64,000 nucleotides of DNA from the NCBI RefSeq assembly GCF_900169305.1, contig NZ_FWDP01000004.1:558001-622000 (forward strand), in the 5' to 3' direction. Of this stretch, positions 43,390 through 52,465 are shown piece by piece. The translations under genes and the position numbers were made by a program. Each line of letters opens with the position of its first letter. Within the stretch, counting starts at the first letter, position 1. Source of the stretch: Marinilactibacillus piezotolerans. Its GTDB lineage: Bacteria > Bacillota > Bacilli > Lactobacillales > Carnobacteriaceae_A. The notes beneath the pieces are model-generated. The model did not search any database, had not been told where the DNA came from, and saw nothing but the letters and a program-made list of their open reading frames with translations.

Positions 43390-43423
43390 AATTATAGTAT
43401 CGGTTCAGTACTATAATTATTAA
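43390..43423 (-). promoter_or_regulatory. Sigma-28 promoter of hag, overlapping a 10-bp inverted repeat
   Basis: Minus strand: TTAA (43420-43423), 15 bp, ACCGATAC (43397-43404), about 60 bp upstream of the flagellin start. A 10-bp perfect inverted repeat (AATTATAGTA 43390-43399 with TACTATAATT 43409-43418) spans the -10 and the spacer. Confidence 0.75.
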
Positions 43424-43444
43424 GCCCATTTAAAGAAAATATTC

Positions 43445-43491
43445 AAAAAAAAACTTTCTAAAATCGAGTGTGAACTCAGAATTAGAAAGTT
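43445..43491 (-). terminator. Terminator after flgL
   Basis: On the minus strand AACTTTCTAA and TTAGAAAGTT form a 10-bp perfect stem, with a smaller GAGT/ACTC stem inside the loop, followed by a run of nine T. It ends the flgM-flgN-flgK-flgL transcript upstream of hag. Confidence 0.9.
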
Positions 43492-43512
43492 AAGTTGATA
43501 GAAAGCTATTTT

Positions 43513-44448
43513 TTACATGTAATTCAATAAACTGTTCTGAAGTATTTTATTTCCCATCTGAAGTGAAGCTTCATAAGCTACCATTTCCATTGAATACTGC
43601 ATATATGTTTCAGCAAGATCAATATCTTGTGTGTTGGAATAGGTTGTTTTTAAATTCAAATATTCTGATTCATTACGATCTTTAGCTGCTGTCAATCGGT
43701 TGTTGGTTGCTCCAATACCTGTTCGAAGGTTAACGATATTATTCATTTCAGCATCCACTCGTTCTAATAACTCTCCGCCAAGATCGTCTGTATTGTTTTC
43801 ATCAAGCGCAGTCAGCAATTTATTAAAGAAAGCACCTAAATTATCTTCTTCACCTTGGCTATTCATTAAAGCGCGTCCATCGGTCTGCAGCTCCACATTA
43901 ACCCCACGGGCAATTTCTTTCGTTGTATTTCCAGACATGCCAGGGCCATTTTCTTCTGTAGTTCCATTATATTGGATACCTGTAAAGTTGCCTTCTGCAT
44001 CTAAAGTTTTTTCGAAAGGTTTTGATGTTGTATGATTACCCGCAAAAATGTATCGACCACCGAAACTGGTATTCAGTGAATCCAGCAGCGTATCGATTTC
44101 ATTCTCTACTTCTGTTCTGATGGCATCTCGGTCTTGTTCATTATAGGTACCATTCGCTGCTTGTTGCGTCAGTGTATAGATTCGCTGCATTGAATTCGTT
44201 GCATTTGCCAGTGCTGAATCTTGAGCATTGGTAAAATCAATTGAGTCGTTGATCGTAGATTTGTATTCTTCATTTTGTTTGATTTCATTATTCAGGTCTA
44301 ATACTTTAGAAACTTTCAGCGGATCGTCACTAGGACGGCTGACTTGTTCCATTGTGGAAAGCTGCTCCTGATATTTATAAACACTTTTCATATTGTTGTT
44401 TAAGTTGCGCATAAAGTTTTTAGACATTAATGAGTTTGTGATTCTCAA
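43513..44448 (-). CDS. flgL: Hook-filament junction protein FlgL (HAP3)
   Basis: A 311-aa protein homologous to flagellin ends. It begins at a TTG (44448) three bases after the flgK stop, with the ribosome site AGGGG inside the last flgK codons. The N-terminus MRITNSLMSKNFMRNLNNNM matches the FlgL consensus, confirming this start. The C-terminus reads DLAETYMQYSMEMVAYEASL. It joins hook and filament with FlgK. Confidence 0.94.
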   Translation of the reverse strand: MRITNSLMSKNFMRNLNNNMKSVYKYQEQLSTMEQVSRPSDDPLKVSKVLDLNNEIKQNEEYKSTINDSIDFTNAQDSALANATNSMQRIYTLTQQAANGTYNEQDRDAIRTEVENEIDTLLDSLNTSFGGRYIFAGNHTTSKPFEKTLDAEGNFTGIQYNGTTEENGPGMSGNTTKEIARGVNVELQTDGRALMNSQGEEDNLGAFFNKLLTALDENNTDDLGGELLERVDAEMNNIVNLRTGIGATNNRLTAAKDRNESEYLNLKTTYSNTQDIDLAETYMQYSMEMVAYEASLQMGNKILQNSLLNYM

Positions 44449-44451
44449 TGA

Positions 44452-45945
44452 TTACACCCCTGTTCGGTTGATTAATGTATCCAGCATTTCTGACAATGTG
44501 GCAAGCACTTTTGAATTTGCTTGGAAAGCACTTGAATATTTGATCATATCGGTAACTTCACCGTTAATGTCAACACCAGATACAGATTCACGACGTTGTT
44601 CCAGTAGTGCCATCAATCCTTCTTGGGTATCCAGCATATTATCTGATTGCTGCTTGATAATGCCCATGTCCGTTACCATCCCGTTATAGCTGTCAAATAG
44701 TGTTGAACTATTTACATCTGAGTTGATTTTCATAGTATTCTCATTATACCAATCACCGTCTAAGTTAATGGGTGTATTCTTCAAACTTGAAATCAACTGT
44801 GCTCTAGAACCATCCCCAGCAATCTCATTGTTTAAAGATTTTCCGGTTACAATCAGACTTGGATTTTCCTTGATCTCTTGGTTAACTTGCAAAGATAAAG
44901 CCGATCCTTCTTCGCTGACAGTAAAGAAATCAATTCCATCTTCATCGCCATCGTTGCTGTGAATGGTGTTAACAGCAGTAGCAAAGTCATAAGCAAATTG
45001 ATCTAATCCCGCTTGCATATCATCAATAACCGTCAAAGCTTCTTGTGTTCCTTTAACACTTCCGCCATCAAGGTTGATGGGCTGATACGCAGCAGTTCCT
45101 TCATTATCCGACTTGATAACGAATTGTCCTACTTTTGCTTCGGCAGTTAAAGTTGTTTTGTCTGATAAAACGGCTTCCCCAGAATCATTTAAGCTGGTAA
45201 CGGTCATGATTTCATTACGCGTATTTTCATTTAGCAGCGTTTGTTCATCCATGGTAATAGAAACTCGGTTATACTTGTCTTTGCTGACTTGGATATCTCC
45301 CTGACTCGCTAACTTATTGACAAGCTGATCTTGCGTATCTAATAAATCATTAGGTGTATATCCTCTAACAGAAGCTTGCCAGATCTGGTGGTTCAAATCT
45401 TCCAGCTGCTTAAGCGTTGAGTTTGCATCGACAGCAGCTTTATCCAGTTGCTGTACAGTATCTGCTTTTAGTGCTTTCATAGCATTAGCCATATGTTGGA
45501 TGGTATCTACAAATGTTTCACTCGTTTGAACAATCATAGTTTTAGAAGCTGCTTGTTCCGGATTGGAAGCTAAGTAGGTCCATGCATTGAACACTTCGGA
45601 GATCTGGTTGGATAACCCAGTTTCTGAAGGTTCATTGAACGTCGCTTCTAATTGTCCAATTGTATCCGATAGTGCTTGATGTTTGCTTGTTGTAGAATAC
45701 CCATTCATTAACTGATTCATAATAAAGGGATCAGTCATTCTAGAGATCCCGCCGACTTGTACGCCTGTACCGATCTGACCGACTCCCGGTACTTGTTGCG
45801 CGACATTAGTCTGCAGATCTACACGCTGTCTTGAATAACCTGGTGTGTTCAAGTTCGAAACATTGTGTCCAATCGTTTGTAGTGCATTTTGCTGTGCAAG
45901 CAGTCCGCTGGTTGCCGTATTTAGTGTTCCAAATAATCCTGACAT
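44452..45945 (-). CDS. flgK: Hook-filament junction protein FlgK (HAP1)
   Basis: A 497-aa protein with FGTLNTATSGLLAQQNALQT and IGHNVSNLNTPGYSRQRVDL at the N-terminus and MIKYSSAFQANSKVLATLSE at the C-terminus, all typical of FlgK. It is preceded by its chaperone gene flgN and followed by flgL. Confidence 0.95.
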   Translation of the reverse strand: MSGLFGTLNTATSGLLAQQNALQTIGHNVSNLNTPGYSRQRVDLQTNVAQQVPGVGQIGTGVQVGGISRMTDPFIMNQLMNGYSTTSKHQALSDTIGQLEATFNEPSETGLSNQISEVFNAWTYLASNPEQAASKTMIVQTSETFVDTIQHMANAMKALKADTVQQLDKAAVDANSTLKQLEDLNHQIWQASVRGYTPNDLLDTQDQLVNKLASQGDIQVSKDKYNRVSITMDEQTLLNENTRNEIMTVTSLNDSGEAVLSDKTTLTAEAKVGQFVIKSDNEGTAAYQPINLDGGSVKGTQEALTVIDDMQAGLDQFAYDFATAVNTIHSNDGDEDGIDFFTVSEEGSALSLQVNQEIKENPSLIVTGKSLNNEIAGDGSRAQLISSLKNTPINLDGDWYNENTMKINSDVNSSTLFDSYNGMVTDMGIIKQQSDNMLDTQEGLMALLEQRRESVSGVDINGEVTDMIKYSSAFQANSKVLATLSEMLDTLINRTGV

Positions 45946-45957
45946 GGTATGTACTCC

Positions 45958-46323
45958 TTATAATGACTGATCAATAAAGGCCGTTTGTCCTGTTTTTTCA
46001 AAGGTGCCTTTTTTAGAATAAGTATTTTTCTTTGTGACATTCTTTTGAATATTACTGACAAGTTGTTCTGTAAAACTTAAAGATTGTTCTGTCAGCATTA
46101 AGTTTATTTCCTGCAGCTCTTTGATTTCTTTTGTTGTTTCGATTAATTGGTCGATGTCGATATCTGCCTCATCAAAAGCAGATAGTGCAGTCATGATCTC
46201 TTCTTTTGACTGCACTAATTCGACAAGTCGCTCGCCATTATGTTGGATCAGAACGGTGCTTTCTTCAGTCAGCAGGTTCTTCAATTCCAGCATTTTAGCC
46301 AGTACTTGTTCTGTTTTTGACAT
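45958..46323 (-). CDS. flgN: FlgN family export chaperone
   Basis: A 121-aa charged, helical protein between flgM and flgK. Length, heptad pattern (LKNLLTEESTVLIQHNGERL) and position fit FlgN, the chaperone for FlgK and FlgL. Sequence conservation in this family is low, so the context carries much of the weight. Confidence 0.8.
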   Translation of the reverse strand: MSKTEQVLAKMLELKNLLTEESTVLIQHNGERLVELVQSKEEIMTALSAFDEADIDIDQLIETTKEIKELQEINLMLTEQSLSFTEQLVSNIQKNVTKKNTYSKKGTFEKTGQTAFIDQSL

Positions 46324-46326
46324 GGA

Positions 46327-46611
46327 TTATAGCTCCTTTTGATCCTGGATCGTACGAACTAACTCTTCAGAAATTTTGCTGGCATCCACTTCATATTCAC
46401 CGTTTTGGATTGCGGCTTTGATGGCTTGAACTTTTTCTGAAAAAGCTGTCTTTTCAGCATCCAGCAGTGCTTGCGCTTCTTTAGAGATATTGACTTCAAC
46501 GGGTGACTGGCTTTTTGCAGACGCGGCAGCTGGCTTAGCAGCTTTTGAAGCGCCTGATTTGGTTTGGTTGATAGAGTTCAAATATTTATTATATTGGTTA
46601 TCGATTTTCAT
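46327..46611 (-). CDS. flgM: Anti-sigma-28 factor FlgM
   Basis: A 94-aa protein. The N-terminal half is disordered and alanine/serine/lysine-rich; the C-terminal half carries the FlgM signature (EKVQAIKAAIQNGEYEVDAS, then ISEELVR). It holds SigD inactive until it is exported or released on hook completion. It is transcribed from a sigma-28 promoter, giving negative feedback, and lies 3 bp before flgN. Confidence 0.93.
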   Translation of the reverse strand: MKIDNQYNKYLNSINQTKSGASKAAKPAAASAKSQSPVEVNISKEAQALLDAEKTAFSEKVQAIKAAIQNGEYEVDASKISEELVRTIQDQKEL

Positions 46612-46654
46612 GATTATCGCCTCTTTTTAAATAGATTATTAGGTGATCAACTGT

Positions 46655-46672
46655 GTTCACAACAAGGTGAAC
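46655..46672 (-). other. Small hairpin in the flgM leader
   Basis: GTTCAC and GTGAAC form a 6-bp stem with a 6-base loop near the expected start of the flgM transcript, about 45 bp upstream of the start codon. Its relevance is unknown. Confidence 0.3.
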
Positions 46673-46686
46673 GGTATACAGTACTA

Positions 46687-46713
46687 TTATCGGTCAAGAT
46701 TTTATAAGTTTAA
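46687..46713 (-). promoter_or_regulatory. Sigma-28 promoter of flgM-flgN-flgK-flgL
   Basis: Minus strand: TTAA (46710-46713), 15 bp, ACCGATAA (46687-46694), about 75 bp upstream of flgM. It has the same layout as the hag and chemoreceptor sites. Confidence 0.75.
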
Positions 46714-46774
46714 GGTTTAATTTCTATTTCTCCAACTTAAATAGTATAGCGAAAATCGTCACAGGTTGAAAGTA

Positions 46775-46802
46775 CAAAAAAGCATCAGCCGGAGCTGATG
46801 CC
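46775..46802 (-). terminator. Terminator of the chemotaxis-fliM-fliY operon
   Basis: On the minus strand GCATCAGC, loop TCCG and GCTGATGC form an 8-bp perfect stem followed by TTTTTTG. It begins about 15 bp after the fliY stop. Confidence 0.9.
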
Positions 46803-46816
46803 ATTAAGTATTCAGT

Positions 46817-47935
46817 TTATTTCAAATGATTCAATCTTTGTTCTTTGCTGAGGATATTTGTGATTCTGATACCGAAGCTTTCATTAATGACAACGACTTC
46901 GCCTTCAGCGATCAATTTTCCATTTACGTAGATTTCTAATGGTTCATCCGTCATTTTATCCAATTCAACGACTGAGCCTGTCCCAAGCGACAAAATATCT
47001 TTGATCGTCTTTTTGCTTTTTCCTAAAACAACGCTGAAGTCCAGCGGTACATCCATGATCAGATCCAGATTACGCGGTGAATTTCTTAAACTTGATTGTT
47101 CAAGATCTTGGAATTTCGGTTTCTGAACATTCACTGTTTCTTCTGCTGGAGCTGGTTCAGCTTTCTGTTCAGGTTCGTAAGCGGATGGTGTCTCTGCAAC
47201 AGCCTCTTGTGGTTGAGAGGTTTCTCTTCCGTTCAACACTTCTGCTTCATCACCCAGCATAATCTCTACGATTTCCGAAGTCGTATCCAGCGGTAAAATC
47301 TGCATGATCTCGCTCTCCAGCAATCCTTCTACGCTTAAGTTGAAAGAGGTTTTTACAACCAGGCTTTCATCGGTCATTCCTTCAAGAACTGCATCTTCCA
47401 ATTTATTCCATGATTCTACCTTAGGCGGCAGGATGTCGATCTTTTTATTGAACATCGTAGCCATGGCGGTTGAAGCTGACCCCATCATTTGGTTCATCGC
47501 TTCAGCAACGGCACTTAGTTCCAGTTCTGTAAACTCTTTTCCTTCTACATCTGTTCCATCGTTACCCATCATCAAATCAGCAATAATGATGGCATCTTGT
47601 ACATCGATCATCAAGATGTTGTCGCCTTCTAACCCTTCTTTAAAGCCAATAGTTGTTACGACTTTTGGAACATCAGACTCTTCAATAATTTGTTTCAACG
47701 TCACACCAGACACTCTTGGTGTCGTGATTTTGATCGTACGATTCAATAATTGAGAAAGAGTGGTAGCTGCTTGAGACATGGAAATATTTCCGACTTCGCC
47801 CAAGATATCTTTTGTCTCTTGACTGATCAGGTCTGCTGAATCAGTATGATTGCCAGCCGGTTTATCAGCAGTACTCACACTGCCGCCGTTCAACAATGCA
47901 TCGATTTCTTCTTGTGATAACTGATTGCTACTCAT
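46817..47935 (-). CDS. fliY: Flagellar switch protein/CheY-P phosphatase FliY
   Basis: A 372-aa protein with three parts: an N-terminal CheY-binding motif (LSQEEIDALLNGGS), a CheC-like phosphatase domain with two E-x-x-N active motifs (LGEVGNISMSQAATTLSQLL and LSAVAEAMNQMMGSASTAMA), and a C-terminal FliN/SpoA domain (PLDFSVVLGKSKKTIKDILS). It is the FliN equivalent of Gram-positive C-rings and removes phosphate from CheY-P. It overlaps fliM by 8 bp. Confidence 0.95.
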   Translation of the reverse strand: MSSNQLSQEEIDALLNGGSVSTADKPAGNHTDSADLISQETKDILGEVGNISMSQAATTLSQLLNRTIKITTPRVSGVTLKQIIEESDVPKVVTTIGFKEGLEGDNILMIDVQDAIIIADLMMGNDGTDVEGKEFTELELSAVAEAMNQMMGSASTAMATMFNKKIDILPPKVESWNKLEDAVLEGMTDESLVVKTSFNLSVEGLLESEIMQILPLDTTSEIVEIMLGDEAEVLNGRETSQPQEAVAETPSAYEPEQKAEPAPAEETVNVQKPKFQDLEQSSLRNSPRNLDLIMDVPLDFSVVLGKSKKTIKDILSLGTGSVVELDKMTDEPLEIYVNGKLIAEGEVVVINESFGIRITNILSKEQRLNHLK

Positions 47936-48932
47936 CTGCGCTCTCTCCTCCCATAAATTTTAATACTTCTACTGCTAAATGATCTTCTATCATGCCAGGT
48001 TTAACCTGATAATAAGGTTTATCTTCAATATACATTGTCAATGGTTTAGACGTTTTTTCATTCAACTGAATGATGTCGCCTTCTTCCATCTCTAAAAAAT
48101 CAGAGATGGTCATCTGTGATTCACCCAGCAGCACTTCTAAGTTCAAAGGGACGTGATCCAGATTTTTGGACAATTGGCCTCTTTCAGATGAATCAAAGTC
48201 TTTACCAGAATGGAACCAGTTTTTGAAACTTAGTTTATCCAGAATTTCTTCAAAGAAGATATACGGAACACACATATTGATAAAAGTCCGCTGTTGTTCA
48301 AGACCTACTGAGAAAGTGACCAGTAAGACCGGTTCATTCGGAGACATGGTCTGCAGTAACTGCGGATTGGTTTCTGTGTATTCCAGCTCAACGGATAGCT
48401 CAGTGATTTCCCGCCATGCGGTTTCGAATGAACGTAAAAAAGATTTCGTAATATCTTCTAGTATCGCTCGTTCGATATCTGTAAAACTGTTTTTCTCTGA
48501 AGAGAAGTTATCTTCTGAAACTTCATTGTATCCGCACAGCAATTCGATCATTTGCAAACTGAACTGCGGATTGATTTCAATGATCTGCATCCCGTTAAGC
48601 GGTTTGCTTTGAAAAATGCCCATTAGGGTAAAGCTGGGAACAGAATGGACAAATTCATCAAAAGAAACTTGTTCAATTGCAGCGATTTTGATATCTACAG
48701 GTCTTCTCAACTGAGTAGATAACAGATTAACGGCAATTTTGGCAAAGTCTTCAAAGACCATTGTAATGGTTGATAAGTATTCTTTAGACAGACGAACAGG
48801 ACGGCGAAAATCATACGGTTTTACCTTAGGGGAATCCAGTTCCTCTACCATTTGTTCTGTATCGATTTCGCCACTGTCCATCGCATCCAACAATGCATCG
48901 ATTTCTTGTTGTGACAGGACTTTTTGGCTCAC
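47928..48932 (-). CDS. fliM: Flagellar motor switch protein FliM
   Basis: A 334-aa C-ring protein. The N-terminal CheY-P-binding motif VLSQQEIDALLDAMDSGE, the middle CheC-like domain (lacking phosphatase residues) and the C-terminal SpoA domain (LEVLLGESQMTISDFLEMEE) are all present. CheY-P binding here sets the direction of rotation. It overlaps cheW by one base and fliY by 8 bp. Confidence 0.95.
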   Translation of the reverse strand: MSQKVLSQQEIDALLDAMDSGEIDTEQMVEELDSPKVKPYDFRRPVRLSKEYLSTITMVFEDFAKIAVNLLSTQLRRPVDIKIAAIEQVSFDEFVHSVPSFTLMGIFQSKPLNGMQIIEINPQFSLQMIELLCGYNEVSEDNFSSEKNSFTDIERAILEDITKSFLRSFETAWREITELSVELEYTETNPQLLQTMSPNEPVLLVTFSVGLEQQRTFINMCVPYIFFEEILDKLSFKNWFHSGKDFDSSERGQLSKNLDHVPLNLEVLLGESQMTISDFLEMEEGDIIQLNEKTSKPLTMYIEDKPYYQVKPGMIEDHLAVEVLKFMGGESADE

Positions 48933-49345
48933 TATACTTCCTCTTTCTCCTTAAAGATCTTTTCTAGTTCAATACAGCTTACGATCTCACCGTAAGCTGA
49001 GATGTATCCAGAAATTACAGATTCTTCTTCCCCCACAGATTGCAGCTGGTCCTCTTCAATATCGCTTACTCCAATTACAGCGCCTACTTTAAGTGCAATA
49101 GGATTTTCTTCGGTATGTATGATGATTGTATTTTTATACCAATCGCCTTCAGAAGAATGGGATCCATTAAGGAGTATATCGAGGTCTACAAGTGTCATCA
49201 CCTGTCCTCTTAAATTAACCAGTCCTACCGTCCACTCAGGAGACTGCGGTATAATCGTTGAGTCCAGTACAGTCGTTATTTCTTCTACTTTGTCTGTGGA
49301 AAATCCATAAATTCTTTCACCTAGACGAAACACGATCATTTGCAT
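48932..49345 (-). CDS. cheW: Chemotaxis coupling protein CheW (copy 1)
   Basis: A 137-aa CheW domain with VFRLGERIYGFSTDKVEEIT and WTVGLVNLRGQVMTLVDLDI. AAGGAGGG precedes the ATG. It links chemoreceptors to CheA. It lies between cheY and fliM, behind a hairpin that may attenuate transcription from cheY. The window has a second CheW gene (54.8 kb), so two couplers may serve different receptors. Confidence 0.92.
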   Translation of the reverse strand: MQMIVFRLGERIYGFSTDKVEEITTVLDSTIIPQSPEWTVGLVNLRGQVMTLVDLDILLNGSHSSEGDWYKNTIIIHTEENPIALKVGAVIGVSDIEEDQLQSVGEEESVISGYISAYGEIVSCIELEKIFKEKEEV

Positions 49346-49377
49346 GGCTCGTCCCTCCTTATTATACGTAATATAAA

Positions 49378-49421
49378 ACGGTGTGGGTGTGACAATTTTT
49401 TGAATTTCACATCCCCACCGT
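49378..49421 (-). terminator. Strong hairpin after cheY (possible attenuator)
   Basis: The arms ACGGTGTGGGTGTGA (49378-49392) and TTCACATCCCCACCGT (49406-49421) form a 15-bp stem with one mismatch, followed on the minus strand by TTTTATATTA. It lies between cheY and cheW. Because cheW, fliM and fliY lack an obvious promoter of their own, it may act as a partial terminator or RNA-stability element. Confidence 0.65.
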
Positions 49422-49430
49422 TATGTAGTC

Positions 49431-49793
49431 TTACTGGCTTGCTTTATCTAGTGCTTTGATGACACGTTCTGTATCAAAAGGTTTTACGATAAAGTCAATA
49501 GCTCCTGCACGAATCGCATCCATTACCATTGATTGTTGTCCCATAGCTGAGCACATCAATACAACAGCACTAGGGTCGATCGCTTTGATTTCTTTCAAAG
49601 CTTCAACACCATCTTTTTCCGGCATGGTAATATCCATCGTTACTAAATCAGGTTGAGTTTCTTTGAATTTTTCTACTGCTTCAATTCCATTTTGAGCTTC
49701 TGCTGCTACTTCATACCCATTTTTCTCAAGAATATCCTTTAATTTAATGCGCATGAATGCTGCATCATCAACGATCAATACACGTTTAGCCAT
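49431..49793 (-). CDS. cheY: Chemotaxis response regulator CheY
   Basis: A 120-aa single-domain receiver. The acidic pair D9/D10 (LIVDDAAFMR), phosphoacceptor D54 (LVTMDITMPEKDG), and the conserved lysine in FIVKPF are all present. CheA phosphorylates it; CheY-P binds FliM and FliY. CheC, CheD and FliY control its lifetime. Confidence 0.96.
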   Translation of the reverse strand: MAKRVLIVDDAAFMRIKLKDILEKNGYEVAAEAQNGIEAVEKFKETQPDLVTMDITMPEKDGVEALKEIKAIDPSAVVLMCSAMGQQSMVMDAIRAGAIDFIVKPFDTERVIKALDKASQ

Positions 49794-49816
49794 TTTAACA
49801 TTTCTCCTTTTCGTTC

Positions 49817-50419
49817 TTAAATTCCTAGTTGACGCAATAATAATTCTAACACACCAGGCTTAGGTACAAAATATAAACTTCCGTCAATTTTGTGTCCTAA
49901 ATTGTAAAATTCATTTTTGATGATAAATATATTTTGATCAAATTGTTCTTGTTCCATATAAACACTGCTTAAAATGGATCCAAACATATCTTCTGTCATG
50001 ATGGGAACGGTTGACACAATATTACGTTGGATCATCTTCATGACAGCAGTCATAAAGGAGTGTACAAGGATATTCACAAGTTCCTTGATCGCTGAATCAA
50101 CAAGTTCATCTGTCAACTCGACATCTTCCTGAAGCATCATTCTTGCCAGCTTTTCTGCATTTTCGGGTTGAACGACAAACAGAAAGACACCGTATTCTTT
50201 GAAATCTCCAAAAGCGTTCATCAATACCGCCTTGACGATTTCATCTTCCTTGCGAATTTTTTGAAAGACTTGCTCGTAATCCATGATTTCTAACGTTGGA
50301 ACATCCATCTCAACTTGCCCGTCGATCATTGTTGCTAAGCTAGTTGCTGCGTTACCTCCGCCAATATTCACAATCTCCTGTAAAGCATCTAAGCGAAGCA
50401 AAGATTTTTTTTGCTTCAT
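49817..50419 (-). CDS. cheC: CheY-P phosphatase CheC
   Basis: A 200-aa protein with two phosphatase half-sites, each with E-x-x-N: LQEIVNIGGGNAATSLA near residue 13 and AIKELVNILVHSFMTA near residue 110. CheC removes phosphate from CheY and forms a complex with CheD, which feeds back on receptor activity. It overlaps cheA by 4 bp. Confidence 0.93.
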   Translation of the reverse strand: MKQKKSLLRLDALQEIVNIGGGNAATSLATMIDGQVEMDVPTLEIMDYEQVFQKIRKEDEIVKAVLMNAFGDFKEYGVFLFVVQPENAEKLARMMLQEDVELTDELVDSAIKELVNILVHSFMTAVMKMIQRNIVSTVPIMTEDMFGSILSSVYMEQEQFDQNIFIIKNEFYNLGHKIDGSLYFVPKPGVLELLLRQLGI

Positions 50420-52440
50420 TGTATCGCTTCCCTTCTGCCTTTGCAGATGGAAGTGAGATCCAGAATCAGACTGATGCTACCGTCTCCCATGATCGTAGCA
50501 CCTAAGAAGTGACCCATTTCACCCAGTTCTTTCCCTAATTTTTTGATGACGATTTCTTTTTGTTGAACTAACTCATCAACAACTAAGGCGTGTTTTTCAT
50601 CTCCGATCGAAACAATGATCACATGCGGACTGCCGGACTCATCTTCTGGCAATTCCAGTTTTTCCGTTAAACGGGTCAATGGAATGGTTGTTTCTTTGTA
50701 TTGATAGACCTCTCCTTGGTGAACTTGAATAGCATCCTGTTCTTCAAATCGGTTTACTTTATCTATGATGGCTTGCGGCATCGCGAAGGTTTCTCCACCA
50801 GCTTTAACTAGTAGGGCTTGAATAATAGATAAGGTCAGCGGCAGAACGATTTTAAAGGTCGTTCCTTCTCCTGGAACACTGATCGTTTCGATCGTTCCGT
50901 TCAAACTGTTGATTTTTTGTTTAACAGCATCCATCCCTACACCGCGTCCGGAAATACCGGTCACTTTAGCAGCTGTTGAAAAGCCAGGGTGGAAAATCAG
51001 CTGCTGAATCTCTTCATCGGATAAGCCATCGGTTGATATGCCTTTTTTCTCTGCACTTGCTTTGATGATTTCCGGTTTTAATCCTTTACCGTCATCAGAT
51101 AGCGTAACGACCACTCTGTTTCCTTCAGGATAAGCTGCCAGTTTAACTGTACCTGTTCTTGGTTTACCCAGTTTTTCCCGTTCATCCGGCATTTCCACAC
51201 CGTGGTCGGCCGAATTTCTGAGCAAGTGAATCAGCGGCTCGCCAATTTCAGAAATAACCGTACGGTCTAACTCAGTGTCTTCTCCTTCAGTGACTAACTG
51301 GATCTCTTTCCCCAGTTCGTTCGCCAGATCTCTCAGCATTCGAGGAAAACGTTGAACGACCACACTAAAAGGCTGCATCCGTAACTGAAGAACTAACTCT
51401 TGCAGTTCTGTTGTAATTCTTCCAACTTGAGTCAGTGGTTCCGAAAGTTCAGATAATTTCTCTTTCTCAGATAAGTCCTCCAAACGGGTACGATGAATCA
51501 CCAATTCAGATACTAAGTTCATAAATTGATCTAGTCTGGATAGATCTACGCGTATCGTTTGCTTTGCGATCGATTTTTTAGCTGTGGCAGCTTTTGTTGC
51601 TTGGTCAGCAGCAGCAGTTGGTGTTTCGACTGCGTTCGCAGCTGTTTCGATCGGAATGACCTCTGCTTTTTTTACGTGCTGCTCTTTTTGGAACGGTTCA
51701 ATCAGCACTTGTTCAATTTCACTGGTATCCATAATTTGTGCTTTAATGTCTTCAGTATCTGATTTGCTGAGCAGCAGCAGTTTGAAATAATCCTCAAAGT
51801 CGCCTTCTTCGATTTTGTCAGAAGCAGGCTCTGTATGCATAATATCGCCTTCCTGCTCTAGCTTATTGATGACAAGGAAAGCTCGAGCAGCTTTCATAAA
51901 GCTCTCGTTATCGACTTTTACAGCAATCGAATAGGCTTTGTACTCAGTCTGTTCAGCTTGGGCAATCACTTCTAAGTCAGAGTCTTCCAAGTTAGATAAG
52001 ATCAGATTCATTTCAGCAGAATGCTGATCACCAGTATCCTCAGTTACTGCATTCCATTCTGCGTCTCCGACAGCTTCCAGACGTTTGACAAGATGAGTGA
52101 TATCCATATCATCACTTTCTCCGGCCCGAAGCGCTTCTACTATATCTGTTAATGCATCCAGACAGTCAAATATCAGTGAAATCGACTGTGTGTCTACCTG
52201 AGCAGTATGAGATTTAAATAATTCAAAGACATTTTCGACTGAATGGGTTAATTTTGCCATTGTATTATATCCCATTGTAGCAGCCATTCCCTTTAGGGTA
52301 TGAGCGGCTCTGAATATAGCATCAATAATCTCACGGTCTTCAGGATTTTGTTCTAAACGCAGCACTTCTTCGTTTAATACTTCTAAATTGGTGTCTGTTT
52401 CCTCGAAAAACAGATCGCGGTATGCACTATTATCTTCCAT
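50416..52440 (-). CDS. cheA: Chemotaxis histidine kinase CheA
   Basis: A 674-aa kinase with all five domains: HPt with phosphorylated H47 (FRAAHTLKG), P2 CheY/CheB docking (about 165-250), dimerisation P3, ATPase P4 (N box HLLRNSADHGVE, G1 DDGKGL, G2 GRGVGMD), and CheW-like P5. It signals receptor state to CheY and CheB. It overlaps cheC by 4 bp and follows cheR by 25 bp. Confidence 0.96.
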   Translation of the reverse strand: MEDNSAYRDLFFEETDTNLEVLNEEVLRLEQNPEDREIIDAIFRAAHTLKGMAATMGYNTMAKLTHSVENVFELFKSHTAQVDTQSISLIFDCLDALTDIVEALRAGESDDMDITHLVKRLEAVGDAEWNAVTEDTGDQHSAEMNLILSNLEDSDLEVIAQAEQTEYKAYSIAVKVDNESFMKAARAFLVINKLEQEGDIMHTEPASDKIEEGDFEDYFKLLLLSKSDTEDIKAQIMDTSEIEQVLIEPFQKEQHVKKAEVIPIETAANAVETPTAAADQATKAATAKKSIAKQTIRVDLSRLDQFMNLVSELVIHRTRLEDLSEKEKLSELSEPLTQVGRITTELQELVLQLRMQPFSVVVQRFPRMLRDLANELGKEIQLVTEGEDTELDRTVISEIGEPLIHLLRNSADHGVEMPDEREKLGKPRTGTVKLAAYPEGNRVVVTLSDDGKGLKPEIIKASAEKKGISTDGLSDEEIQQLIFHPGFSTAAKVTGISGRGVGMDAVKQKINSLNGTIETISVPGEGTTFKIVLPLTLSIIQALLVKAGGETFAMPQAIIDKVNRFEEQDAIQVHQGEVYQYKETTIPLTRLTEKLELPEDESGSPHVIIVSIGDEKHALVVDELVQQKEIVIKKLGKELGEMGHFLGATIMGDGSISLILDLTSICKGRREAIQ

Positions 52441-52465
52441 GCTGATCGCCTCCTTCTAAATTGAT

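Noticed and set aside
43337-43396. A CsrA-binding leader on hag
   Set aside because: Only the GGAGGA of the ribosome site itself resembles a CsrA site, and neither csrA nor fliW is encoded in the window.
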